10,000 nucleotides of DNA from Trachelipus rathkii (taxonomy: Eukaryota > Arthropoda > Malacostraca > Isopoda > Trachelipodidae). Where the stretch lies: positions 1 to 10,000 of the forward strand of contig JABUQX010113208.1 of the NCBI GenBank assembly GCA_015478945.1, written 5' to 3'. This document shows, piece by piece, positions 1 to 7,589 of the stretch. The notes below the pieces were generated by a model. That model saw only the letters and a program-made list of their open reading frames with translations, ran no database searches and was not told the origin of the DNA. A program made the position numbers and the translations under genes. Within the stretch, counting starts at the first letter, position 1. Each line of letters opens with the position of its first letter.

Positions 1-357
1 CCACAGAGAGATTTTCGTATTGTAAGTAATAAAAGTGTTTATTATTTGTATTTCTTTCAAGTAATTCGTTTTCTGTACTATGAACTAGTTATTTATTTTT
101 ATACTTAAACTTTCTAATTTTTTATTTATACAAAACTTGTTCACTGTAAAATTTTTTGTATAAAACAATTTTTTTTTTCGACTTAAAGCTAATATCAATA
201 AGGCAGCTAGCGCAAATGCTCAGAGGGCCCTCCTTCAACCCTGGATATTGCGCTTTGTCCTTTACTGCTATTATTGTCTTAACTGTAAGGGTTTTTTACT
301 GTTTTCAAGTCCTAATCCGAAACACACATTCTGGTGGAAAAAAATAACTTGATAATT

Positions 358-360
<3 letters not shown>
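1..360. other. No gene seen; AT-rich flank
   Basis: I see no supportable gene in this stretch. It is AT-rich with short T and A runs. The only open frame of note, about 63 codons at 156-347, has no recognisable motif and begins in a poly-T run. It could be host flank or a decayed part of the element. No terminal inverted repeat or target-site duplication could be recognised. Confidence 0.5.
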
Positions 361-406
<46 letters not shown>

Positions 407-543
407 TATATATATTATATATATATACTATATATATATATATATTAATAAATATATCATATATATAATATATATATAAGTATATATAGTATATTTTTTT
501 ATTTAATTTTATATATAATGATATATTATATATATAATATCAT
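361..543. repeat. Impure (TA)n low-complexity tract
   Basis: About 180 bases consist almost only of alternating T and A, with occasional AA/TT phase shifts and rare G or C. Such tracts are self-complementary and prone to slippage and cruciform formation, and they assemble poorly. It ends about 30 bases before the first recognisable ATPase reading frame, so it may mark where the 5' part of that gene or its upstream region was lost. Confidence 0.9.
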
Positions 544-573
544 AAGACTATTCATTAAACATCGAACATTTGA

Positions 574-1207
574 AGAATATGGACGTGTGTAAATTTATGT
601 TCCGTAGTTCTGACTACTTGTCTTGTATCAGGCCCCACAGGATGCGGAAAAACCTTTCTGTTATTAAACATATTAAGAGAGATGGAAATTTTTGAACAAG
701 AACCAGTAAAAATAATATGGTGTTACAGTGTTTATCAGGAAAAATTTGCAGAATATAAAGATGTAATTCAGTTTCATGAAGGAATCTACGACATCAAATC
801 GTTGGATAATGTGAATGGTCATAAAATCATTGTATTAGATGATTTAATGCATAAGTTGAATGAAGAAATAGCTGAAACGTTTACTGTATTTTCCCATCAT
901 TTAAACATCTCTGTATTTTTCATCACCCAGAACATTTTTTATCAGAATAAGTATATGAGAGATATATCTTTAAACACCCAATATCTACTACTCTTCGGTC
1001 AGAGAAGAGACATGAATCAGATCAATGTATTAGCCTCTCAAATGTTTTCCATCGCAGCGTAAAGACTTCTTAAAGGTATATAAAGAAGTTACATCTGTTC
1101 CTCATGGTTATTTAATGTGTGAACTTCATCCTAAAAACACGTATAGAGTTTTGCTCCGCACTAACATTTTGCCATTCGAAATTGAAACTGTATACATACC
1201 TGAATAA
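574..1207 (+). pseudogene. Packaging ATPase (A32/FtsK-HerA type), frameshifted
   Basis: This is a remnant of the genome-packaging ATPase of Maverick/Polinton-like elements, which pumps DNA into the particle. The main frame is open from 574 to the stop at 1060-1062. It shows a Walker A loop (GPTGCGKT, codons from 631), a Walker B stretch (IIVLDD, about 829-846), and a following segment with a sensor-like glutamine (FFITQN, about 916-936), then a conserved-looking RDISLN region. The frame then stops, but the expected C-terminal part resumes one frame over at 1061 (KDFLKVYKEV...) and ends at the TAA at 1205-1207. At the 5' end, an ATG at 579 lies in a different frame whose first residues look like a plausible start, so a second frameshift near 610 is likely. 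At least one and probably two frame breaks make this a pseudogene, unless they are consensus errors. Confidence 0.82.
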
Positions 1208-1584
1208 TGAGTACTCTAGTTGTTAAGTATTTACCTCTTATAAAAAAATTTAAAAAACTGAAAACAGCTGAAAAACGTAAACTAATCTGTAATGATGAAA
1301 AATTCATCCAGTGTGTATGCGAAGTCTGTTTTTTTACAATTTATAAAAGAAATGTTCCTTTTTAACAACTCAGAAGGTGAAGCTTTCGCCGTCATAGAAA
1401 CTCAATTAAAAAATCTTAAATATATAAAAATCTGAAAATTAAAGAGAAGTTACGTTAGAAAGGAGGTGCAGTGTTCCTAAGTTACTTTTTTTCCGTGTAG
1501 CCCCTTTAAAATAAGTGGATATCCAGAACAATGAAGAAGTGGCTGTATTACCATATAATGAGTACGAGAAAATGAAGTTAATAA
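1207..1584 (+). pseudogene. Small Maverick late protein, broken into fragments
   Basis: An ATG at 1207-1209 overlaps the last base of the ATPase stop codon, a tight viral-style junction. It opens a 52-codon Lys-rich frame ending at 1363-1365, with a Cys-containing segment (EKFIQCVCEVC) and an N-terminal run of KK pairs. Similarity seems to continue in the next frame (1364-1435, about 23 codons) and then in a third frame around 1515-1584, where a PYNEYEKMK stretch resembles the conserved tail of a short protein commonly found beside the ATPase in these elements. I recognise the pattern rather than a named function; a virion or DNA-associated role is only inferred from context. At least two frame changes and stops mean no intact product. 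Confidence 0.5.
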
Positions 1585-2209
1585 TAATACTACACACAAT
1601 ACTGTTTTTTTGTTTTTTGATCAACATACAAACCAATCAGTCATCTCTACACACAGCCTCAGACAGTGACAGCCTATACAGAACAAACCCTTACAGGGTT
1701 ACTTTCTCCAGCAAATTCATCAACAATTCAAAACAGAGTTCTCAATATCTGATGATCAGACATATTGCAACGCTATACGCAAAGTTTACATGATGCCCAA
1801 AGTTGAACAGATAAAATTATAAGAGAAGAAGTGCTTAGGAGATTAAAGATGTCAGACATTTAACATTCATGAAAACGTCGCGTTATATCAAAGAAGCCAT
1901 ACAGAATTAATAGAATTTAAAAACTTACATCTATATGCTTCATAAGTAAGTCAATATCGAATGATTCAACTAACCCTGCGGAGGTATTACTGACTGTGAC
2001 AAACAAGATACTTTTAAAATATCTCTGGAGGAGAGTTGCAACTAGAGTCGCAAAGCTGGTCTAAGGCTTTATTATAACACATTTTAAAGATCATTAATCA
2101 AGGAATGAATTAAGGTTCAAATATTAATAGATAATGGAATGTCAAAAGATCAAATATTGTTGATTGATAGGCAGATCTTCACGTGATTGGAAGAGAAGTG
2201 CTTTGCAGG
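1585..2209. other. Decayed intergenic sequence, no intact gene
   Basis: This stretch has stops in all frames at short intervals and no recognisable protein of useful length. Parts around 1690-1790 read as short Gln-rich and charged coding-like segments, which could be the remains of another late gene of the element. I cannot assign them. No RNA gene, repeat array or regulatory site stands out. Confidence 0.45.
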
Positions 2210-2410
2210 ATGGCTACCATCAAACAAGAACTTAGACTATTAACTTCCCCGAATTTAATCTTAAATACCCAAGATAGCAGACTTGATAATATCCCAGATG
2301 CTAGACAGATTACACGTCCATCAGGTCCATCTTACGCTTCAGATAAATTTAAGCGTGTTACCCGAGGAAGAATAAGAAAAATCCCATACAGTAAACCTCA
2401 ATGGATTTAA
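2210..2410 (+). CDS. Hypothetical short basic ORF, possible gene remnant
   Basis: A 66-codon frame runs from the ATG at 2210 to the TAA at 2408-2410. The same frame is open slightly further upstream, from 2183, but without an ATG. The product is hydrophilic, with a basic C-terminal third (KFKRVTRGRIRKIPYSKPQW). It has no signal peptide or membrane segment and no motif that I recognise. Its position between decayed late genes and the integrase fits the C-terminal remnant of an element-encoded protein, and the C-terminal proline/aromatic/basic composition looks coding rather than random. The family is unknown and it may be non-functional. Confidence 0.35.
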   Translation: MATIKQELRLLTSPNLILNTQDSRLDNIPDARQITRPSGPSYASDKFKRVTRGRIRKIPYSKPQWI

Positions 2411-2429
2411 TTCGTAATTTGTTATTATC

Positions 2430-2459
2430 AATATATGTATATATATATATTATATATAG

Positions 2460-2527
<68 letters not shown>

Positions 2528-2572
2528 ATATATATATATATATATTATATATATTATAGTATTTATATATAT
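2430..2572. repeat. Impure (TA)n low-complexity tract
   Basis: About 140 bases of alternating T and A begin about 20 bases after the stop codon of the short ORF at 2210-2410. It is interrupted only by rare G residues and TT/AA phase shifts. With the tract at 2641-2747 it forms an AT-rich block separating the decayed genes on the left from the intact cassette on the right. Confidence 0.9.
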
Positions 2573-2640
2573 GCTGTTTATTTAGTTGAAATGTCGATGA
2601 TTAAATAATAATATCATTTTTTTTACTTATTTCCCCTTTA

Positions 2641-2747
2641 GTATATATACTACTATTAATTATTATATAATATATATTATATATATATATATATATATAT
2701 TATATAATATATATATATATATAATATATATATATATTATATATATA
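2641..2747. repeat. Impure (TA)n tract abutting integrase frame
   Basis: Roughly 105 bases of alternating T and A run directly into the open integrase reading frame, which begins at 2748. The tract may have replaced or displaced the native 5' end of the integrase gene or its promoter. The about 70 bases between this tract and the previous one are T-rich and contain nothing I can assign. Confidence 0.88.
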
Positions 2748-3845
2748 GTGTTTTTAACTTGTGTCAGTATTCAACATGGAAGCGAAGGCGAAGGTTGTAA
2801 GTATTACTTCAACTTGAGAGAACCAAATAGTTTTGGGGGTTCACTAGATTCGCTGCAAAGTTTCCAAACACTGAGAAAAAAGAGGTTGAAAGAATATTTA
2901 GAGGGTGAAGATGCTTTTACTTTACATAAACCTGTCCGTCGAAAATTCCCTACCCGGACAACCATAGCCCATCATCTCGATAATGTTTGGCAATTAGATT
3001 TAACGGAAATGATTAAATACAGTTCTTATAATGAAGGGTTTCAATATATACTTTTTACTATTGACGTATACTCTAGATACTTATGGTTAAAAGCTTTAAA
3101 AGATAAAAAATCAGATACAGTGGCGGCTGCAGTGAGAGAAATTATAAGGGATGATGATAGATATCCAAAACTGATCTGCACGGATAGGGGTAGCGAATTT
3201 CTAGGTAGAGAGTTTCAGGAAATTATTACTGAATACGATATAGTATATTTTAACATATTTTCGGTAAATAAAGCTGCTATTGTAGAAAGAGTTCAGCGTA
3301 CGATTAAAGAACGAATGCATAGATACTTTACTAAGATGAACACTTTTAAATATATTGACATACTCGATGACCTAGCTTATTCTTACAATAGATCTTTTCA
3401 TAGAACTATAAAGACAACTCCTTTAGAAATGCTAAAGACACCATCGGTGATCCAACAAAACCCAAGAGGTGTAAAAATTAAAGATAAATCCCGTATAAAC
3501 GTGAATGAATATGTAAGAGTGTCTAGAGCTGATGACAGGTTTAGAAAAGGATATGAAGCGGGGTGGTCTAGAGAAGTTTTTAAGATAGATAGTATAAAAG
3601 AATTTCCTAATGAGGGGTTGAAATTATATTATCTCAAAGATTTAGATGGAGAATCCATAAAAGGAGGATTTTATAAACAAGAAATACAGAAAATACGATT
3701 CGATCCTGAGAGTAATATGTATAAAATAGAAAAAATATTAGGTTCAAAAGGTAGGGGTAAAAATAAACAGTATCTGGTGAAATGGGTGGGCTATCCTAAC
3801 AAGTTTAATTCATATATAAAAGCTAGTGAAATCACGAAACATTAA
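2748..3845 (+). CDS. Maverick/Polinton DDE integrase with chromodomain
   Basis: Retrovirus-like integrase that would join element ends to host DNA in the nucleus. Numbering from the open frame at 2748, the N-terminal region (residues 19-60) has the NSFGGSLDSL motif and a basic KKR stretch. The RNase H-fold core follows, with catalytic Asp84 (in WQLDLTEM), Asp146 (in CTDRGSEF) and Glu180 (in NKAAIVERVQRT). Residues 251-317 form an SH3-like C-terminal domain (VNEYVRVSR to FYKQEIQKI). Residues 325-362 form a chromodomain (YKIEKILG...QYLVKWVGYP), which in relatives is thought to bind modified histones and guide insertion. The D-E gap is 33 residues, slightly under the usual 35. No in-frame ATG occurs before codon 88 (3009), inside the catalytic core, so the true start is unclear: an upstream exon, a lost 5' end or a frameshift near the out-of-frame ATG at 2776. 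Downstream genes follow closely on the same strand. Confidence 0.93.
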   Translation: MFLTCVSIQHGSEGEGCKYYFNLREPNSFGGSLDSLQSFQTLRKKRLKEYLEGEDAFTLHKPVRRKFPTRTTIAHHLDNVWQLDLTEMIKYSSYNEGFQYILFTIDVYSRYLWLKALKDKKSDTVAAAVREIIRDDDRYPKLICTDRGSEFLGREFQEIITEYDIVYFNIFSVNKAAIVERVQRTIKERMHRYFTKMNTFKYIDILDDLAYSYNRSFHRTIKTTPLEMLKTPSVIQQNPRGVKIKDKSRINVNEYVRVSRADDRFRKGYEAGWSREVFKIDSIKEFPNEGLKLYYLKDLDGESIKGGFYKQEIQKIRFDPESNMYKIEKILGSKGRGKNKQYLVKWVGYPNKFNSYIKASEITKH

Positions 3846-3863
3846 TCATTAGTCATCGTAATC

Positions 3864-4793
3864 ATGGAGAGTGTAGATCATTTCTATTTAACTCTGCCAT
3901 CTTCGGCATCTTTGGATCTACATCCTGATAATAAAGTTTCAGATTTTACAACCGAATTAATGAACCCTATTCAACTTAACAGAGATCTCTATGAGGTAGG
4001 ACTATGCGAAATGATATTAGATGCAAATATTGAAAATCTCCCTCAGGCACGTCATTGGATAATGGTGTATAGAGTTGCAGATTATGTTAAATCTATATTA
4101 AAAATAAAAAACACATCCGATTTAAAACGTGTGACAATTAAAGGTTCGGAATATTTCTATGAAAAATTTGTGTTAAAACGAGGATATTACCGTTCAATCC
4201 ATGACATCCACAGCTATTTAAACACCCAGTTTGCTGTAAGTAAGATATGTAAAGATTTAATATACATTATTAATAACTACCCAGGGGAAGACAGGGTGTT
4301 AATCACTTTAAGATCGACAACAGGAATGAATTTGAGAGACCCTGAAGTGTTCATCCTTAAACGTTCAGATTGGTTTCGGAAATGTGTGCATGAACACGAA
4401 GCTGTAGTAGAACATTCTACTGTTCTAAATAGACATAGTGGAAATAATGAACCTTCCCCCACTCTGAACAACAGTCTTAATGACTCAAACTTATCTCTCA
4501 ATTATATATGCATTCCTTCGGAGATGTTACAAGATCAAGGGATGGCTTACGTTTATACAGATATAGTTGACCATCAGTATGTAGGGAATACTAAAGCCCC
4601 CTTATTAAGGGTGGTTCATTTTCCTAAAAAAGGAAAGGTTATATCTTTTCCTAATGTTCATTACTTACCTCTCAGTTGTTCACATTTAGGGTCTGTGCGA
4701 ATGCATATAAAGGATGTCGAAGGTAGACCGTATCCATTCACAGACGGAACACTATTGTGTAAAGTTCATATTAGAAAGAAACAGACACTTTAA
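3864..4793 (+). CDS. Putative minor-capsid/penton-like Maverick virion protein
   Basis: A 309-residue intact frame begins with an ATG 18 bases after the integrase stop. The N-terminus (DHFYLTLPSSAS, PDNKVSDFTTEL, then YEVGLCEM) is a pattern I recognise from virion-type proteins of Maverick/Polinton and adintovirus-like elements, in which an extended N-terminal strand leads into a jelly-roll-like fold. Residues 185-212 are Asn/Ser-rich and look like a flexible loop. The C-terminal part (IVDHQYVGNTKAPLLRVV, then YLPLSCSHLGSVRMHIKD and GTLLCKVHIRKK) fits the conserved end of the same family. There is no signal peptide or membrane segment. Position between integrase and pVI-like gene supports a structural role. 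Calling it minor capsid or penton is inference; a conserved non-structural role is possible. Confidence 0.7.
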   Translation: MESVDHFYLTLPSSASLDLHPDNKVSDFTTELMNPIQLNRDLYEVGLCEMILDANIENLPQARHWIMVYRVADYVKSILKIKNTSDLKRVTIKGSEYFYEKFVLKRGYYRSIHDIHSYLNTQFAVSKICKDLIYIINNYPGEDRVLITLRSTTGMNLRDPEVFILKRSDWFRKCVHEHEAVVEHSTVLNRHSGNNEPSPTLNNSLNDSNLSLNYICIPSEMLQDQGMAYVYTDIVDHQYVGNTKAPLLRVVHFPKKGKVISFPNVHYLPLSCSHLGSVRMHIKDVEGRPYPFTDGTLLCKVHIRKKQTL

Positions 4794-4800
4794 CTATAAC

Positions 4801-4929
4801 ATGATGGACTATTTTTTTAACAGAGTAGAAAATCTTCCATATATGCTGTTAGAAAACCTTCTAGAAATAAGGATAGGTGTAAGATTATATATAAGTGATG
4901 TAATTAGTTATATTTTATTCATTCATTAA
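4801..4929 (+). CDS. Candidate 42-codon small ORF
   Basis: This frame begins with a double ATG 7 bases after the stop of the preceding virion gene and ends in the spacer before the pVI-like gene. The product is short, with acidic and hydrophobic residues (YFFNRVENLPYMLLENLLEI) and a hydrophobic C-terminus. The inverted copy keeps the same frame up to a one-base deletion in a T run, which replaces the tail. I do not recognise it. It may be a small virion or membrane-active peptide, or merely an untranslated spacer that happens to be open. Confidence 0.25.
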   Translation: MMDYFFNRVENLPYMLLENLLEIRIGVRLYISDVISYILFIH

Positions 4930-4977
4930 CTTACTCTCACAGTGTAAAGATAGTGCCTGATAGAAGCTCCGTTAATA

Positions 4978-5340
4978 ATGTATAACGATAGGGTATTCGT
5001 TGGAACAAAATTACAAAGAGGGTATGGACTGGGTGGATTTTTCTCTAAATTATGGAGAAGTGCAATGCCTCTATTTAGAAGAGGAGGTGAATATATAGGT
5101 AAAAAAGCTATACGAACAGGGATGCATACGTTACAGGATATAGCAGCAGGAGCTAACCCTCGCGCGTCCCTAAAAAGGCGAATTACAGATGTTTCAGATG
5201 AGATGTTGGATGATGTAAAGCGAAAAATAAGACGCAAAATGACGGGTCAAGGTAAAAAACGTATGAAAATATGCGTTAAGAAAAAGGTTAAGACTAAAAG
5301 ACCTCAAAAGAAAAAATGCAATGATGTATTTGCTATTTAA
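4978..5340 (+). CDS. pVI/pX-like small basic virion protein
   Basis: This 120-residue, strongly basic protein starts at ATG 4978. Residues 15-36 (GYGLGGFFSKLWRSAMPLFRRG) form a Gly-rich, potentially amphipathic segment. Residues 37-60 contain an alanine/glycine-containing helix (KKAIRTGMHTLQDIAAG). Residues 65-113 are dominated by Lys and Arg. This architecture matches the small proteins next to the capsid genes of Maverick/adintovirus-like elements that have been compared with adenovirus pVI and pX, which act at the inside of the particle in membrane disruption or DNA condensation. I see no strict match to the adenain cleavage consensus. The gene sits directly upstream of the capsid-type gene on the same strand, separated by about 110 bases, as expected for a late cassette. 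Confidence 0.72.
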   Translation: MYNDRVFVGTKLQRGYGLGGFFSKLWRSAMPLFRRGGEYIGKKAIRTGMHTLQDIAAGANPRASLKRRITDVSDEMLDDVKRKIRRKMTGQGKKRMKICVKKKVKTKRPQKKKCNDVFAI

Positions 5341-5449
5341 TTACTAACTGGCATCTTTTACATAAACATCATCATCATACTGTGACCGAATATAAGAAAA
5401 GCTAAACCACCGAACCGCTCATTATACGGTCAGCACCCTCACATACAAG

Positions 5450-6412
5450 ATGCATTTCCTCCATCCTTCTAGTCCAGACTGCTGCAAGAGTGAACTGGAT
5501 CTCTTCTCGATGAACCCCACCCAGATTAGTGTAACTGAAACCAATTTCATCAGCATCAACCACATACATTCAATTACCAACACCGATGTCCCTCTCGAGT
5601 TCAATATACCAGGTACTTCGGATCAGTATTTAGATCCATCCAACGTGTTTTTATATCTGAAGACGAAACTGACGAAACCCGATGGTACAGACCTTCCATC
5701 ATCTGACGATCACATAGTATACACAGAATCCAATTTCCTGTATACCTGTTTTAATCAGATTGAAGTGTATCTCAATGAAACTTCATTAGGTGCATCAGCT
5801 GCAAATTATCCTTATAGAAGTTATATAGAACATTTATTAAATTATTCCGACGATGCTAAACAGTCTCATCTCCAGTCTTGCGGTTTTTATAGTTTCAAAG
5901 ATGAGGCTGCACATATAGATAAAGCTGGTAAAACCAAAAGGAACACATACGAATTTTACGGACGTTTAAACGGTGACATCTTCTCTCAAGAAAGACTTAT
6001 TCTACCAGCTGTAGATACTAGAATTCGATTAACCCGTTCAAATCCTAAATTCGCTCTTAAAATAAAAAGTAAACCTGCTGCAACGGCTGTATGTCCTGAA
6101 CCTGTTTACAAGTTGTTAGAAGCCTATCTCTATGTTAGAAAAGTGAAATTACTACCTCAGAGACATTTGGAAATCGAAAAATCTCTCTTGAACACTACAG
6201 CGAAGTATCCTATTAAACGAGTGGAAACAAAGTTGTTTAACTTTACACAGGGATTATCGAGTATCAATATCCCTAACATTGTGAATGGTAATCTGCCTCA
6301 GAAAGTAATAATAGGTATTGTTGAACATGAAGCATACTCAGGGAATTATAAAAAATCAGCCTATAAATTCACCCCTTTTGGACTTAGAGGTATCAGTCTA
6401 CATGTAGACTGA
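5450..6412 (+). CDS. F54H12.2-like capsid-type protein, 3' truncated by fold-back
   Basis: This 320-residue frame closely resembles the F54H12.2 family, a virion-type protein encoded by Maverick/Polinton elements. Diagnostic features are KSELDLFSMNPTQISV (residues 13-28), the LYTCFNQIEVYLN strand (98-109), YPYRSYIEHLLNY (120-132), GRLNGDIFSQERLILPAVDTR (from 171), AKYPIKRVET (251-260) and the QKVIIGIVEHEAYSG region (284-298). Start 5450 is chosen because homology begins within about 12 codons of it. The frame ends at TGA 6410-6412, but the last native base may be near 6402, since everything beyond mirrors the preceding sequence. The stop is therefore created by the palindrome and, judging by the usual family length of about 400 residues, the C-terminus is missing. 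Major-capsid versus other capsid role is not decided by the sequence. Confidence 0.85.
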   Translation: MHFLHPSSPDCCKSELDLFSMNPTQISVTETNFISINHIHSITNTDVPLEFNIPGTSDQYLDPSNVFLYLKTKLTKPDGTDLPSSDDHIVYTESNFLYTCFNQIEVYLNETSLGASAANYPYRSYIEHLLNYSDDAKQSHLQSCGFYSFKDEAAHIDKAGKTKRNTYEFYGRLNGDIFSQERLILPAVDTRIRLTRSNPKFALKIKSKPAATAVCPEPVYKLLEAYLYVRKVKLLPQRHLEIEKSLLNTTAKYPIKRVETKLFNFTQGLSSINIPNIVNGNLPQKVIIGIVEHEAYSGNYKKSAYKFTPFGLRGISLHVD

Positions 6413-7480
6413 TACCTCTAAGTCCAAAAGGGGTGAATTTATAGGCTGATTTTTTATAATTCCCTGAGTATGCTTCATGTTCAACAATACCTATTATTAC
6501 TTTCTGAGGCAGATTACCATTCACAATGTTGGGGATATTGATACTCGATAATCCCTGTGTAAAGTTAAACAACTTTGTTTCCACTCGTTTAATAGGATAC
6601 TTCGCTGTAGTGTTCAAGAGAGATTTTTCGATTTCCAAATGTCTCTGAGGTAGTAATTTCACTTTTCTAACATAGAGATAGGCTTCTAACAACTTGTAAA
6701 CAGGTTCAGGACATACAGCCGTTGCAGCAGGTTTACTTTTTATTTTAAGAGCGAATTTAGGATTTGAACGGGTTAATCGAATTCTAGTATCTACAGCTGG
6801 TAGAATAAGTCTTTCTTGAGAGAAGATGTCACCGTTTAAACGTCCGTAAAATTCGTATGTGTTCCTTGTGGTTTTACCAGCTTTATCTATATGTGCAGCC
6901 TCATCTTTGAAGTATCTACAGCTGGTAGAATAAGTCTTTCTTGAGAGAAGATGTCACCGTTTAAACGTCCGTAAAATTCATATGTGTTCCTTGTGGTTTT
7001 ACCAGCTTTATCTATATGTGCAGCCTCATCTTTGAAACTATAAAAACCGCAAGACTGGAGATGAGACTGTTTAGCATCGTCGGAATAATTTAATAAATGT
7101 TCTATATAACTTCTATAAGGATAATTTGCAGCTGATGCACCTAATGAAGTTTCATTGAGATACACTTCAATCTGATTAAAACAGGTATACAGGAAATTGG
7201 ATTCTGTGTATACTATGTGATCGTCAGATGATGGAAGGTCTGTACCATCGGGTTTCGTCAGTTTCGTCTTCAGATATAAAAACACGTTGGATGGATCTAA
7301 ATACTGATCGGAAGTACCTGGGATATTGAACTCGAGAGGGACATCGGTGTTGGTAATTGAATGTATGGGGTTGATGCTGATGAAATTGGTTTCAGTTACA
7401 CTAATCTGGGTGGGGTTCATCGAGAAGAGATCCAGTTCACTCTTGCAGCAGTCTGGACTAGAAGGATGGAGGAAATGCAT
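6393..7480 (-). pseudogene. Inverted copy of capsid-type gene, broken by 125-bp duplication
   Basis: This is the right-arm copy of the F54H12.2-like gene. The frame starts at 7480 and matches the left copy with rare changes (His38 to Pro, Lys163 to Thr). It reads through the second unit of a 125-bp tandem duplication and shifts frame at the unit junction (6910/6911), because 125 is not a multiple of three. It then terminates at 6887 after a few unrelated residues. The rest of the gene continues in another frame to the palindrome axis and ends at 6393, the mirror of the left stop. Both the frameshift and the axis truncation disable it. Confidence 0.9.
6786..7035. repeat. 125-bp direct tandem duplication (two units)
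   Basis: Units at 6786-6910 and 6911-7035 are nearly identical, with one visible difference (G versus A in the ATTCGTATGTG / ATTCATATGTG stretch). The left arm has a single unit. Both right-arm units share a change relative to the left arm (the Lys to Thr codon), which suggests the duplication arose after that change. The short junction shares only a few bases (TGAAGTATC against CTAGTATC). Confidence 0.95.
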
Positions 7481-7589
7481 CTTGTATGTGAGGGTGCTGA
7501 CCGTATAATGAGCGGTTCGGTGGTTTAGCTTTTCTTATATTCGGTCACAGTATGATGATGATGTTTATGTAAAAGATGCCAGTTAGTAA

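Noticed and set aside
156..347. 63-codon + strand open frame near the left edge
   Set aside because: It starts in a poly-T run, has no recognisable motif and lies in non-coding-looking AT-rich sequence; chance is enough to explain it.
2598..2642. T-rich stretch ending in CCCTTTAG as a splice acceptor for the integrase
   Set aside because: It resembles an acceptor, but it is followed by about 100 bases of (TA)n before the integrase frame, so it gives no workable exon from sequence alone.
361..2747. (TA)n tracts as a CRISPR array or origin of replication
   Set aside because: There are no fixed repeat-spacer units, and plain AT alternation is ordinary microsatellite sequence; nothing else points to an origin.
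4236..4405. Possible intron in the minor-capsid-like gene, starting at GTAAGT and coinciding with the divergent patch of the right arm
   Set aside because: The left-arm sequence is open throughout, in frame with both sides, and its translation looks coding. A GTAAGT alone does not support splicing, although RNA data could reopen this.
4277..4501. 74-codon antisense frame in the minor-capsid-like gene
   Set aside because: It lies fully inside a well-supported coding gene on the other strand and has no recognisable features.
6393..6692. Separate 99-codon minus-strand gene next to the axis
   Set aside because: It is only the 3' part of the inverted capsid-type gene with a non-ATG start, separated from its 5' part by the frameshifting duplication.
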